From Rapana venosa (taxonomy: Eukaryota; Mollusca; Gastropoda; Neogastropoda; Muricidae), in contig CM054159.1 in the NCBI GenBank assembly GCA_028751875.1, positions 15,050,043 to 15,114,042 of the forward strand: a stretch of DNA of 64,000 bases, in the 5' to 3' direction. The notes beneath the pieces were generated by a model that saw only the letters and a list, made by a program, of their open reading frames with translations, did no database searches and was not told where the DNA came from. The number at the start of each line of letters is the position of its first letter. Within the stretch, counting starts at the first letter, position 1. Made by a program: the position numbers and the translations under genes. This document shows positions 1-11,879 of the stretch, in pieces.

Positions 1-2435
1 TTTTTTTAGAGAAAAAGGTAAGGTTTAGTTTTTTTTTTGAAAGTGTGTGGTCAATTGTGTCCCAAAAATTTTTTTAGAAAACTACAAATATACTCCCCCA
101 AAAATTTTTGTCATTTTTGTTTTTATAGCCAGGTTTTTCTACGAGGGTAAAACAGTGCGTATGACATGATTTATTTTTTTAAATTCCCGACTGATTAGGG
201 GGGGATTAAGTTGGTAGTATATAAATGACGGACTATGGTTTGTTTATATGTTTCCAAGGGTTTGGAAAGGATAGATATGGGAAATTGGTCTATAGTTTGA
301 GGGGGCTGAAGTGTCAACCCGATTTTTAATGGGGTTCTTTTAAACCCGTTTTTTAAGGCATTGGGGAAATGGTTTTTTTTTAAGACAAAGGGTTTAAATA
401 TATATGTTAATGTTTTCCCTTTTTAACTGGAGCCCCGATATTTTAATATTCTGCTGTCTTTCCATCAAGACCACGCGTTCTTGATTGTTTGAGGTTTAGT
501 TAGATAACCATAACCCACAGAACAGACATAAAAGGAATGTGAAGTTTTTTAAGGAAATATGCTTTCCCTTTTTGTATTGTTTTGTTCATTGATTTATTGG
601 ACTTTGATTTTTTTCATTTTTAATAATGTTAGTAGGACAAATTAAAAGAAAAGATTGTTAAGTTTTTCAGCAGTAACGTTCCCTTTTATTAAAATTTGTC
701 TTGGGAGTGCTTTTTTTGTTAGTTTTTTTTGATTTTGGGCCCCCCCCATACAGTCTTTTTGGTTTTTTTTTGGGGGATTTGTAAGTCTTGGAAATATTTT
801 TTTTTTTTCTCGCCGTTTTTTTGAGTTTAAAGGGATTTTTTTTTTAAATTTTTTTTATCTTCATTAAAAATTTATGTTCTTTTTAAAAAGGGCTTCCCAA
901 GAAAAGAAAGCTTTTTCTAGTTCCCCTTTGTGAGCCAAGGGGTTGGGGTTTTTTGGGGGATATTTTATTCTAATGATTTTTTTGGGGGGGCATGTTTTTT
1001 GTAAAAAGCGTAAAAAATGTTTTTCCAAAAACCCAAGGCTAAGTTGGATCAGTAATATTGAATGTTTCCGAAAGAAGGGGTTACCCTTTAAAAACCCTTT
1101 TAAAAAAAGATTCTCATCAAAAATTTTGCAAAGGAAACCAAAAGGTTTTAGTTTTGTGGCCAGGTTTTTGGGGGTTTTTTGGTTTGTTTTTTTGACCACG
1201 TGAAACAGACTGGGTAGGATCCCCTACGTGATAGATGGGATTTCAAGTTTTTGACAATGTTTTGGGGTTAGATATATAATTGGTCAATTATTGTGCTTTT
1301 AGGTTTTTTTGGGGTGACTCCGTGGGTGAAAATTTTTTTTGTTGGTGGAGGTTGTATGGAAAATTTTTTTTAAATTTGGGGCCCTTTTATTATTTACTTT
1401 TGTTTTGATCTTTTTAAGTCCCTAAAAAGAAATTTTTTCACTTGATTCTAATAGGATGTAAATTTATCAGGAGTCAAAATTTTTCAGTCCCGTTTTTTTT
1501 TTTCCGTTGGTTCCATAGCAGTCCCAATTTTTAATAGGGGTTTGGGGCCCCTTTTTTAGAAATCTCAAACCATATGGATTCTAAAAACCAAAATGTTTCT
1601 TAAAAGGAGAAGACGCTTTGAAGGTTATTGGGCTCATAATATAGATTAGGATTCCCGTTTTTTTGGGGGTTTTTTTTGATCTTTTCGCAGGGATTTTATA
1701 TCCTGGAAATTTTAAAATAATGGGCCCCAAAATGTGGTCTAAAGCCCGACCCCAGATAGCCCAAATATGTGAAGGTGGGGTGCCTTTGTTAGTGATAAGA
1801 GTTGGGGATTTCTTTGAAATTTTTTAAAAAGCATAGGTTTTTATATTTAGGTGGCAAAAAACGGGAGGCCAAACCTTTAAGGGGCCCCTTTTGTGGGGGG
1901 TATGCATTTGTCTTTTTTGGGTTTTTGAGGAAGGGGTATGTGAAAGGAAAAAACAAGGGAAAAGGGAAAAACTGGCAGTAAGGAAAATAGAAAATAGATT
2001 TGTATTGGAGAACTCAACACCTAAAGGGGGGGAAAAATTTTGGGGGGGTGGGGAGGAGGAAAATTTAGTAGAAAAAACAAGGAAAAAAGAATGAGTGAGG
2101 TTTAAAAAAAATAAACCCAAATTTTTAAATCCTCACTGTTATAGCTTTACAACAGTAAAAAACAAAGCTTTAGGTAACTTCACTATCAACCCTGTAAGGG
2201 GTTTAATACAAGGGTTCCCTGCTTCAATTTTGAGCCCGGTCAAAAAGTTTGTCTCTCCGTTTAAGAGTCTCCCCCCCCCAAAGGGCCCCACCAAAATTTC
2301 AAATGCCCCCTTTCCCTTTAAAGGGAACCTGATGACACTGAGGTGTGTCCGAGAGATGGGCGCACTTGTTTACTTTAAAGGGTTTCCCCCAGTAAAAGTA
2401 GGGGGGGGGTGGTAGGGAAACCCCAGCACACACCC
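1..2435. other. T-rich unannotated sequence, no gene seen
   Basis: This stretch is dominated by runs of T and G with scattered A runs. Short open frames exist on both strands but are lysine/phenylalanine-rich products of the homopolymers, and I recognise no domain. The run-length texture resembles other low-quality parts of the window, so consensus error is likely. Confidence 0.6.
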
Positions 2436-2440
2436 GTTTG

Positions 2441-2785
2441 TTTGTCACTGAAAAAAAGGGGCCCCCTCAGCCCAAATATTCCCCGGGGGTTTTCTGCACG
2501 GGTCATTCCCCCACTGAATAATGTCACTAAACAGTCACGAAGAAAAGCCACACCGCGAATAGTCCCCTAGTTCGATTTCACAGGTTTCACACTTTTACGC
2601 ACAGTTTTTTATCACTGAAAAAAAAAGGCCCCCTCAGCAAATTTCCATGGGATTTGCTACACACTCATTCCCCACTGAATAATTTTTATCAGCAGTGACT
2701 GAACCCAAAGTCACTCCCCGCAGTCACAAACAATGCCACACAGCGAATAGTCCCAAGTTGGATGCCCAGTGTTGCACACTTTACG
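2441..2785. repeat. Tandem duplication, unit about 170 bp, two copies
   Basis: The first copy runs about 2441-2610 and the second about 2609-2785. Both contain, in the same order, TCACTGAAAAAAA, a GGCCCCCTCAGC block, CATTCCCCCACTGAATAAT (one C fewer in copy 2), a cytosine-rich stretch and ACAGCGAATAGTCCC (ACCGCGAATAGTCCC in copy 1), ending near TTCACACTTTTACG or TTGCACACTTTACG. The copies differ by many small indels, so the duplication is old or the sequence is noisy. No coding frame is shared. Confidence 0.7.
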
Positions 2786-3012
2786 GGAGAGAGAGAGAGA
2801 GGAAGAGCAAAAAGAGAAAAGGAGAGAGAGGGAAGAGAGAGAGAGAGAGACAAAAGAGAAAAGAGAAAAAGGCAAGAGAGAGAGAGCGCCCCAAAAGAGA
2901 GAGAGAGAGAGGGGAGGAGAGAGAGAAGAGAGAGAGAAAGAGAAAGAGACAAGACAGAGAGACAGGATTTGGAGAGAGAGAAAAATAGCGAGCGAGCGAG
3001 GAGAGAGGACAC
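2786..3012. repeat. (GA)n microsatellite, interrupted
   Basis: Purine tract of GA/GAGA with occasional A and C interruptions. The arginine/glutamate-rich and serine/leucine-rich open frames across it are by-products of the repeat. Confidence 0.9.
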
Positions 3013-3289
3013 AGAGGGAGTTAGTGGGGTGATTTTTTTTTTGTAATTTGAAGGAACACTGCATAAAAATTGGAATAGGGGAAAAATTAAAACTAAACCC
3101 TTGAACACATTTTGTTTTCTTGTCTCCGTGAATTAGGAACCAAAGTGCACAAACAATGTGACATCAGTGACCTTTTACCTGTCAGGTTGATAGCAAGAAA
3201 ACAATTGTTTAGCCATGTCAGAAGAAATGGGGACTGATTAAAAAAAAAATAAATTATATTGGTCTTTCAGCATTTTTCCACGCTTAAAA

Positions 3290-3645
3290 CATATCCCGGA
3301 GAGAACGAAAGACCAATAATTTATCAAGGTCAAGACACGGCGGCAGGCCCCCAGGAACCCCTTCTCAATCGTCAAGAAGAAAAAGCTGGGGCATGGTTCG
3401 GCCACGTCACCCGCCACAACACTCTGCCAAAAACGTACTGCAGGGGGCCCTCCAAGGTGGAGGGGAAAAGGGGGAAAACGAACAAGTCTGGATGGACGCA
3501 CCAAGAATGGACCAGGAAGAATGACTCGGACTACTGGCAGAGCCCGGGGCCGAGATGGAGGGGAGGCTTACCACGGATCTCTTTCGTGTCTCCCCCACGA
3601 CCCCCAAGGTAGGGTCTGATGATGAGATGAGAAGATCTTGTCTTA
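3290..3645 (+). pseudogene. LINE reverse-transcriptase C-terminal relic
   Basis: The forward frame carries RQEEKAGAWFGHVTRHNTLP, then a basic glycine/arginine/lysine-rich segment (KVEGKRGKTNKSG) and a closing SFVSPPRPPR. This order is the usual extreme C-terminus of one common group of animal non-LTR retrotransposon polyproteins: a WFGHVTRHD-like motif, LQGTLEGGRRRGRQRK-like basic block, tryptophan-rich stretch, then a proline-rich end. It is compatible with the same group as the relic at 50.2-51.6 kb, whose own C-terminus is too decayed to compare. Only the last hundred residues survive, so it is 5' truncated, and one or more frameshifts are likely. The family assignment comes from motif memory; the exact clade is open. 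Confidence 0.65.
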
Positions 3646-3823
3646 TGCATCAAGCAAACCACAAAGGTGCCTTTTCCCGTGTTTAAAGACAAAGATAATC
3701 AAGATAAAAAAGGGAAACAAAAATAAAAATTAAAGAAAAAAAAACCGAAAAAAAAAAACAAAAAAAAAAAACAAAGAAAAAAGTGAAACCAAAATTATAC
3801 AACCCCCCAAAAAAAAAAAAAAA

Positions 3824-3870
<47 letters not shown>

Positions 3871-5335
3871 TTAAGATCAGTTTTTCACATTTCTCTTCTC
3901 AAAAAAAACTGCCGCCTTTTTCTTTTTACGAACATTTTTATCACAGCTTTTAAAACGAAAGAAAAGAACCCAACCCAGTTTTCCCCCCCAAATAGTTACA
4001 CAAGGATCAACGCAGAGACAGTTTTTTTCAATATACTACTTTTTGTAGCTGCGACAAAAATGAGACGCCACATCGCACAAAAAAAAGTTTGCTGGAAAGA
4101 GTTGTCTTCGCTTCCCTTCCAGGGTTTTATAGACATGTCTCATTTTGTGGTAGAAGAGTTTTTAGGGGTCTTTTCTGTGTTGTTGTTGCTGTTGTTGATT
4201 TGCTGGTGTTGTTTTTGTTTTATTGTTGAGTTTTTGATTTTTTGGTTTTTTGAAATGGTGTCACATCAAAGACAGAGAAAAACGTCAATGAAAGTGATTT
4301 TTTTTTTAAAACCTCAGAAAACACACAGTTTTTACAAATTCTCCCTGCCTCTGTGTTGTACATAGGAAACGATTCTTCTCTCCCTCCCCCCTCCTTCCCT
4401 CACTCCGCTTCGATGTTCCAGAAAAGGTAATGACAGAGGTAAGGCAGTAAAAAAACCAGTTGAAAGGGGTTTTGCCCTCCCATTCCGGGGAGATACTTGC
4501 CACAGTTTGGTGTGTTGCTAGTGACATCAAAAACCTCTTCAGGGGGATGCCCCCTTGTTGCACTGGCACATTGGAAAAAAGTCTAAAAAGACAGGTTTTT
4601 TTTGCAGGATTTCTAGTTTTTTTGGATTGACTTTATGAAAAAAAGTTTTCCCCATAAAAAACAATGACACTAAAGATTAGTCAAATGGGGAAAACCTTTG
4701 AAATCTCTAAATCTGTAGTATAAAATCATTAAATTTTGATCGAAATTATTTTTTTTCAAAGCAGCAAACAATGCCATTTAAAAAAATTCCATACAAGTAC
4801 TTGTGGTGTTCAGTCAAATGTTTTTCCCCCGGGAAGATAACCAATTATTGCTCAAAGTGGATTTCAATCTTTGTTAGAAAGCCCTTTTGTATACAAATAG
4901 TTATTTTGCCCCCAATTTATTTTTCATTTTTTTTTTTCCTAACTGAAACTATATCACCTTAAAAAAAGTTCCCATTTTTATATCCCTTTTTTGTGTTTTT
5001 TTTGGGAAATTCCCAGTAATTTTTTACGAGAACCCAGCTTTGTCATTTTTTCACTGCAAAAACACCCCCACACAACAAAACCCCCACTTCACACTTCGTG
5101 GAATGTTTGTTACATTTAATGTAAGGGAAAAAGCGGGTAAAATCAAAAGGAAGGAACAGTAAACAATGGATCAGGGGACTGTTGAAGGTGGACATTATTT
5201 TTCGTAAATCAACTCAGGATACTCAGGGTGTTGGTGTTGTGGTGTGCCCCTGTAGCAAATTTGATTTTTTTAATTCTGTTAATTGCATTGGTTGTATGTT
5301 AGGGTCTGCTGAATGCAAACATATTGATTTTTTTA
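3646..5335. other. No gene seen; A/T-rich, with A and C runs at 3.75-3.87 kb
   Basis: About 3730-3870 is almost pure A followed by a C run of over 30 bases, probably a low-quality segment. The remainder is A/T-rich with no recognisable domain, RNA gene or repeat. Confidence 0.5.
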
Positions 5336-5387
5336 ACAAGATATAGCGCTATATAAAATTTTATTTATTATTATTATTATTATTGTA
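5336..5387 (+). repeat. Orphan LINE/SINE 3' tail plus (ATT)n
   Basis: ACAAGATATAGCGCTATATA followed by AAATTTTATT and a TTA/ATT trinucleotide run. The AGATATAGCGCT...ATAAA stretch is the same as the end of the L2-like LINE at 13.74-13.80 kb and of the SINE at 47.70-47.77 kb. The body of the element that left this tail is not recognisable upstream. Confidence 0.65.
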
Positions 5388-5849
5388 GAGAGTAGTAAAG
5401 TTCATTATTAATGGTGGTGACTAAAGGCTTTTTTAAATTTTTTGTTCAGTTGCTAAAGAAAAATGAACAGCCCCCATGTAAAAAGCAAGATAGTAAAAGA
5501 AAAAAATGTGTTACATACATTAGAAAGGATGGCCCCTTTTGGAAATTTGTGACAGTCCACAGAAACTTCCATTTTAAAACAGCAGCCCGGAAAAGTTTTT
5601 TAAGCTAAAACTTCAGTTTTTTGGAACGAACCCCCAACACCCCACAACCAAATGAAAAGCAAAGACAAAAACCCGCAGAGCAGTGAGACAACGCAGTGTT
5701 TTGAGACGTCTGCCAGTTTGGGAAAAAGTAAAAATCATTTAGCTGTATTATTTTTACATTTCGAAACTGAACTATTTTCTTTATTGTGAAGACCTTCACT
5801 TTCTGTATCTGAAACAGCCCAACGTTTTTTGTCGCTCCTCCTCGCTCTC

Positions 5850-5883
<34 letters not shown>

Positions 5884-6849
5884 TCTGTGCTACTACTTTG
5901 CATCTGTCTTGCCTTTGACCACCTTGAGAGGCAAATTGCAACAGCTTTTCCCCTTCCTGTTGACTTTGATTTTGGGCCATTGTTCAGGGTTGGCTTTCCA
6001 CATAATTATGACCACAAACCGTTGTATCACCTATTAATGAATAACAAAAACAGTTAAAGAGCCATTGGCAACAATTAAGTTGACAATGGCAACTTGTGTT
6101 TAATCCATGCTCAGATTCAGAACAGATAGAACACAGGCAGGAAAAGGTCAATAAAAAGAGTTGTCTGCACCTCACCATGGTGATGTGCTTTGATTGGTTG
6201 ACTGATTGATTGATAACCTCTATTCCTGAGGGTTACGGAGAAGTATTGACATATTTTGTTTTCATCCAGCCTTTCTCTTGTATTTTGCAAGGGAGAGAAG
6301 TCAAAATGTTAGGTATGTAGAGTGATCTGTCATGACTGGACTGTCTAACATTTTGAGAAAACACAGAAATACTGCTTCAAATAACATTGATTGAAATAAC
6401 ACTCTACGAAAGAATATTGATTAAAAAAGCACTATTTAAGATAAAGTTGCTGTATATAATGAAGATAATATTGTTGCAATAATACTACTTTTGTATAATT
6501 CTGCTGTTGCTCAGATACTTATCACCACTCTTGATATACATTCTGCCTAGGTTTATCAGGGGATATGTTGTTTACAGACTATGACCCCTTTCACTGGATG
6601 TTTCCAAAGAAAGGATGGTCTTGTCATAGTACTTTGTTGTTGTTGTTGTTGTAATCGTTGTTTCTGTTGTTGATGTTGTTGTTCTGTGTATGTTCCCAAT
6701 CTCAAAAGTCAAAGTAAAGCGACCTCGCTGTATTACAGAACACCAACAGACACTGATAGCAATACTGATGGTGCGATTATCAGTGTTATTGAAAAAACAA
6801 CAACAACAACAAGAACACACACACATCATGCTTGTCATCCATGTATGAT
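5388..6849. other. No gene seen; contains (CT)n at 5.84-5.89 kb and (GTT)n at 6.63-6.69 kb
   Basis: Ordinary-complexity sequence apart from the two short microsatellites. Short open frames such as that at 5411-5608 show no recognisable domain. Confidence 0.5.
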
Positions 6850-7020
6850 TGTGTGTGGCAAGTACAGTATTAAGCAGCATGGACCGGTTCCGCTTTTCGG
6901 AAGAGTAGGCCATTGCCCGCCAGTGCAACGGGAGACAGAAAGTTAACTGCGTAACAGGGGGACTAGATGAAAAAAAGCACACGAGCGCTTATTCCATTAT
7001 CCTAAAAATAAAAGATTAAA
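6850..7020 (+). mobile_element. SINE 3' portion
   Basis: Contains CGGAAGAGTAGGCCATTG (about 6899-6916), also present at 47.6 kb and inverted near 39.0 kb, then a short spacer and AGCGCTTATTCCATTATCC followed by an A-rich end. The last block is the reverse complement of the tail module seen at 10.35, 16.55, 57.64 kb and elsewhere. The tRNA-like head is not recognisable here, so the copy is 5' truncated or decayed. Confidence 0.65.
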
Positions 7021-8220
7021 TAAATTAAAAAAACAAAAAAATAAATAATAAAATAATACATCATAAACAAAAAAAAAAAAAACCCCCTGAAGTAGCAATC
7101 CTTAAACGCGACAAAGGTTAAACGAAAGGATTTTTAAAATGATGCAAAACAAAGCACACTTTCCATTTTCCGCCCCCCCCCCCCCCCCCTCCCCCCAACA
7201 CTTTCGTAAAATGAAAAGAGCATGAATACAGAGATCGGGGAATTGACTTGGGCAAGTCCATCATCCGGACGTTTTGCCACATCTCTCGGTCTGTCTGCCA
7301 GCTTCTTGACAGTTTTTTAAAAACGCCAGTTCCCGTTTACTGACACTGTTCCTTTGGAAACACACCAAGTGATTCCCCTTTGAGAGGCAGTTCAGCACAG
7401 CGCTGTCTTACTGAGGCCGCACAGGCCCCTGACGTTAAATGGCAAACGGCTGTTTTTGTCATTCAGTCGGTCAGTTATACTCGTCACCGGGAACATTGAG
7501 ATGTGTCTTTTACAGGCCTCCCAGAAAATCTTGATGGAGACAAATTCATTTTTAAAAATTTTTTTTTTGTTTTGGTTTGGGTTCTGTTTTTGTTCTGTCT
7601 ATATTACAAAATTTTTTAAGTAGCATACAACAACAAAAATATATTATCTTTAGCTTTCACACAACACGGCACGAACCACACATATGCAAGCATGCACGCA
7701 CCATGCACACAACTACAACACACACTAGCCCATTTCACACAATTACACTGGAGAAAAAATTTAAACCCATTTTCACGGGAACATACTCTGTAACAGTTTG
7801 TCCGGGTCCAAAGTTGATTTAGAGCCTTTCTTAACTCGTCCATATTAACATTCCCAGAGTGTCGCCACTACAAAATGCCCCACCCCCCCCTCCCTTCTTC
7901 CTTCATCGCGCCCCCTTTGTCTCTTCCCTTGACTGCCTTAGGAAAGAAAGAAAATGTCCACACTTTGATAACAGAAGGCACAATTATCACTAAATGTTTT
8001 TTTTCAGATTTCACAAATTCCATATACTGTTGGGTTTTTTTTGGGGGGATGCCCTTTGTCAGCGGAAATAGGTTTTTCCCCTTTCCTCGAGGATTTGGAA
8101 CGGGGCTGCTCGAAACCTACATTCTGATGGAAATTTAAAAACAAAAAAGGAATTTTATTAATGTCCAAAAGATAAGTTTTGTTATCTTATTTTTGAAAGT
8201 AGTTTAGAATTTGTGTGGGG
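7021..8220. other. No gene seen
   Basis: Contains a C run near 7170-7195 and a moderately complex stretch at 7220-7560 that I could not assign. Reading both strands gives only short frames broken by stops. Confidence 0.45.
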
Positions 8221-8510
8221 ACGGAAATAGCTCAGTGGTCAGAGCATTTTTTTTCCTCAAAGCCAATTAAGCAATGAGAGTTTTGTGGTACCAAGTGGAT
8301 GAAAAAACCATTTGCATGCCTTGGTTTAGCCGCCCCCGATTTCCCACCCGCTGTAAATGAACCCCTCCCTATATGGGCAGGGAAGGTAAAGCAGCGGGGT
8401 TTGGAAGTGGGTGCCGCCCTCAATATGCTGGTCCCTAGAGAAGAAAGGTCCTGACCCCGCTCCCCTATGACCTAATAGGTTATGGGGAACCTTTATTTTC
8501 CTTATGACGT
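8221..8510 (+). mobile_element. tRNA-derived SINE, family C, copy 1
   Basis: Begins with a tRNA-like A box, TAGCTCAGTGGTCAGAGCA, near 8229. About 150 bp on it has GGGCAGGGAAGGTAAAGCA, a GTGCCGCC block, ATGCTGGTCC and a CCCTATGACC...GGTTATGGG end. The same blocks, in the same order and spacing, occur at 43.45-43.73 kb, so this is a dispersed family. The B box is not clear. I do not know a published name for it. Confidence 0.7.
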
Positions 8511-8925
8511 AGGAAACGCCTTCCCGGTTTCTGAAGGGTGACTGTAAAACCTTTTAGCTAAAAGTTCCATGCAGTCATTTATAAAATTTCAAGAGGGAAT
8601 ACTTTGGACGTGAAAAACAAATAAACTTCTGTATATTTCAGATAAAAAAATTTTGTTGTAGGTATCGACCCCCCCTTTCTAAAATGTGAATAAAATCCCG
8701 AAAACCTGACAAAAATAAAACTCCTTATCTTGAAAAGGTTTGCAACACTGCATAACATAACTGCATAGTTTTTTTTTTGTCGGTCAAATAATAAGCTGTC
8801 ATGATTATAGTTTTTAGTTTTACTTTCTGATGTTACTAACTGAATATCTACCCATCAAAGTATGTGGCTAGCTAATTAGCAAATCAACAAATTAGCTAAT
8901 GACTAACGGCCAAAAAAATAATTTA
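8511..8925. other. No gene seen; A/T-rich
   Basis: Unassigned sequence between the SINE and the CA-rich tract. TTAGCTAAT-like words recur around 8870-8900, too short to interpret. Confidence 0.5.
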
Positions 8926-9330
8926 TCACATACACCCCTGATGCATGCACACACCAAACATATGACGACGCGCAACAATGCACACACCTTGCTGCACATA
9001 CGGTGCGCACACCACAAGCAAAAATCACACAACAACAAAACACAAACACAAACACAACACACACCCCCACACACACACGCAACACCCAACACACACACAC
9101 CACCCAACTACAAAGAGTCAGTGTTTCGTTGTGAAGGAAATCTCTCAGACGAAAAAAATGAAGCCCCTCAAAAAAGGGCCCCCACATCCACACACAAAGC
9201 CTGAGGACAAAGACGAAATGAACAAAAGACACGGACAATGACAGAAGAACAAAAAACAAGGGAACAACAAACACACCCACACACACAACAACACCAGACA
9301 AACAAAAAGAATGAGGAAATGAAGAAAAAG
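8926..9330. repeat. CA-rich cryptic simple sequence
   Basis: Interrupted CA/ACA repeats, densest at 9030-9110 and again at 9270-9300. The cysteine/valine-rich and threonine/histidine-rich frames across it are repeat by-products. Confidence 0.8.
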
Positions 9331-9754
9331 AAAAAAAAAGAAAAAAATAGGCAACCCAAGGATTTAGCGAAAGGCACACAGAAAATAAGTCATTTGGAAA
9401 AAAGGGGAAGGAAAGGACAAAATTAAACATACAGCCCAAAAAAAAGCAGGCAAGCAAAAAAATTAACACACTAAACAAGAACATACAATTTTTTTCAAAA
9501 CAGCTCCCTGCCCTACCCCACACAGCCTGCATGTCCCCGCCACCTCCCCCACCACCCCCCCCTTCGTTTGCAAAAATTCAAACACACCCTTTTCACGCAA
9601 ACTTCTCTTTTTTTTTGGGTTTAGAGATAACGGTGATTCCAAAGTCTAAAAATAGCAATGTGCATAGTTTGTGCGAAACCCAAGTTTTTTTGGCAAGAAA
9701 ATAAAAAAAGAAGATAACAGCAGCAACAACAAGAGGAAAAATTATATTTAATAT
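9331..9754. other. No gene seen; A-rich
   Basis: A-rich sequence with short purine runs and a C-rich patch near 9530-9560. Confidence 0.5.
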
Positions 9755-9900
9755 TATTATATATATATAAGGAGAGAGAGAGAAAAGAGAGAGAAGGGAG
9801 AGAGAGAGAGAATTATATAAAATTTTATATATATATATTATATATTATAATATATTTATATATTTATGTATGTGTGTGTGTAGTGTGTGGTGTATGTGGT
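9755..9900. repeat. Compound (AT)n-(GA)n-(AT)n-(GT)n microsatellite
   Basis: AT repeats, then a GA tract (9770-9811), AT again (9812-9870), ending in a short TG run. Confidence 0.85.
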
Positions 9901-10344
9901 GTATGCGACGGCTCCCCCACATAATGAGTGACAGCACCAGGCAATGCTTAAATATTGACATGTCATCATCTGCTTTAAAAAGGGTTTGAAAACAAAAAAT
10001 AAAAAACAGTTTAAAAAATTTTGACAATTCGATGAAAAGCATCCAATTGAAGTGATGCACTCAGGACATGACACCATGATAATTGACAAATTTTAAACAT
10101 CGTTTTAGGTGGTAGTGAGGGCGTCGGTATTTTTAAAACATTTTTTAAAACCAAAAAAGGGAAAAAAATTAGTCTTGGTATTTCATTACAAGTAGAATAA
10201 TGGTAACATTTTTTCAATCAATCAAAATTTAAAATCGAAAAAATGAAACGCACCCCCCCCCCCCCCCACCCCCCGTCAAAATGGCTCCTGCAAAAAGAAG
10301 GGGCAGGTGAAGAGACCATTTCCAAAACCTTGCTTTTTCTTTTT
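9901..10344. other. No gene seen
   Basis: Unassigned A/T-rich sequence with a C run at about 10250-10275. Confidence 0.5.
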
Positions 10345-10440
10345 TTTTCTTTTCTTTATTTTTTATATCAAAAATAATGGAATAAGCTCTTATGCGCTTT
10401 TTTATCCAGTTCCCTGTGTATTTGCTTTTTCAAATTCGTC
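10345..10440 (-). repeat. SINE tail module (inverted copy)
   Basis: TTTATT, then AATAATGGAATAAGC, a short variable arm and GCGCTTTTTTATCCAGT-like sequence. Matches the module at 16.55 and 57.64 kb. Relative to the SINE at 6.85-7.02 kb it is in reverse orientation. Confidence 0.6.
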
Positions 10441-11195
10441 CTATGTTCCCACCGCCACAAAGGCCCACTCTTACGAAACGCGGAAAAAGGGTTTAACGTG
10501 AGTGCAAAATTTCGTGTGCGTTTGCACCGGGCCCCGGTTTATAGTCGCATTCTCTTGGCACGAGAGAAGGGCAGCCAGTTAAAACGACATATAAACACAA
10601 CATTTTTTTTTAAATCCACACAACCAACATTTCACAGGCAAAACAAACGAGGGACAAAAAAATGTTAAAAGGATGGGAGGAAAGCAAAACATATGGACAC
10701 ACGGGCAGACAAAAAAAGCAAAAAGGCAGAAAGACCGAAATGCAGGAAGAAAAAAGACCCAAAAGAAGCACCCCCCCCCCCCTCCCCCGTAAAAAAAAGA
10801 AAAAAAAAAAAAAGGAAAAAAGCAAGACACGCATTTAAAAACAAAACCTTCCCCCCCCTTCCAAAAAAAGATAGATTCTTACAAGAACGAATTAAGCAAC
10901 CCCCCCACCCCCCCCAAAAAAACAACAACAACAACAAAAAAAAAACAAACACAAGATCTGTTTACAACAAAGCAGGGCCCCAGATTAGTAAAAAAGCAAA
11001 GAAGAATTTTTGGGGGGGAAAAGGGGGGAGCCAAGGGGTCTCCCGTTTCGACCCTTCTGAACAAGCGGATCCCTGCTTTCAAATTTTGTGAACACAGTCC
11101 CTTTGCATTCCTGTCCAGTCTCCCCGTGGCGGGGGAAAAAAGAACAGTGGCATTTTTTAAACACTGTTTTGACTTAATTGTAACATTTTTAAGAG
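10441..11195. other. No gene seen; A-rich with C runs
   Basis: 10580-10960 is strongly A-rich with C runs near 10770 and 10900. The lysine/proline-rich frame across it comes from this composition. The rest is unassigned. Confidence 0.55.
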
Positions 11196-11450
11196 AGATG
11201 CGAGGGGAGAGAGAGGGAGGAGAGAGGGAAAAAGAGAGAGAAGAGAGAGCGAGAGAGAGAGGGAGTAGAGAGAGACAGACAGACAAAGGGCAAAGAGAGA
11301 GAGGGGGAGAGAGAGAGAGAGAGAGGGGAGAAGAGGAGAGAAAAAGAAGAGAGAAGAGGGAGAAGAGAGGGGAGAGAGAGAGAGAGAGAGAGAGGAGAAA
11401 AGAGAGAGGGAGGGGAAAAAGAGAGAGAGAGAGGAGAGAGAAACGATTGC
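11196..11450. repeat. (GA)n microsatellite, interrupted
   Basis: Long purine tract of GAGA with AAAG and GGGA interruptions. Confidence 0.9.
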
Positions 11451-11879
11451 GAATGCGAAAGCGAAAGTTTTATTAGAAACCCAGAGAGAGAGAAAAAAAT
11501 TGCCCGTGTCAGATCATTTGGGTGATGAATACGATAAAATTGACTTTTCAAGTAGCCTTTTAATTAAAAGACAGTATTTTTTTAATAATAAAACGTTTAC
11601 AGCACCCCCAATTTTACCAAAAATTTTGACTTTTGTACAAAATTTGATTGCAACTTTGTTAAAACAAAAAAAAAATTTATGGAAAAGCATTATTTTGGAA
11701 AAAAATCGAACTTCTACAAAAATTATATTCTATTGGTTTAAAAATTTTTTTTTTTTGGCCTAAGTAAAACCTTAATCCATCAGCCCCAAAACAAATCTAC
11801 TCTCCAAGTTCTTAAAGCAACATCCTGAAAACTCTTTTTTTCCCCCCTCAACTCTTTTTGGATCGCAAAAAACAAGCCC

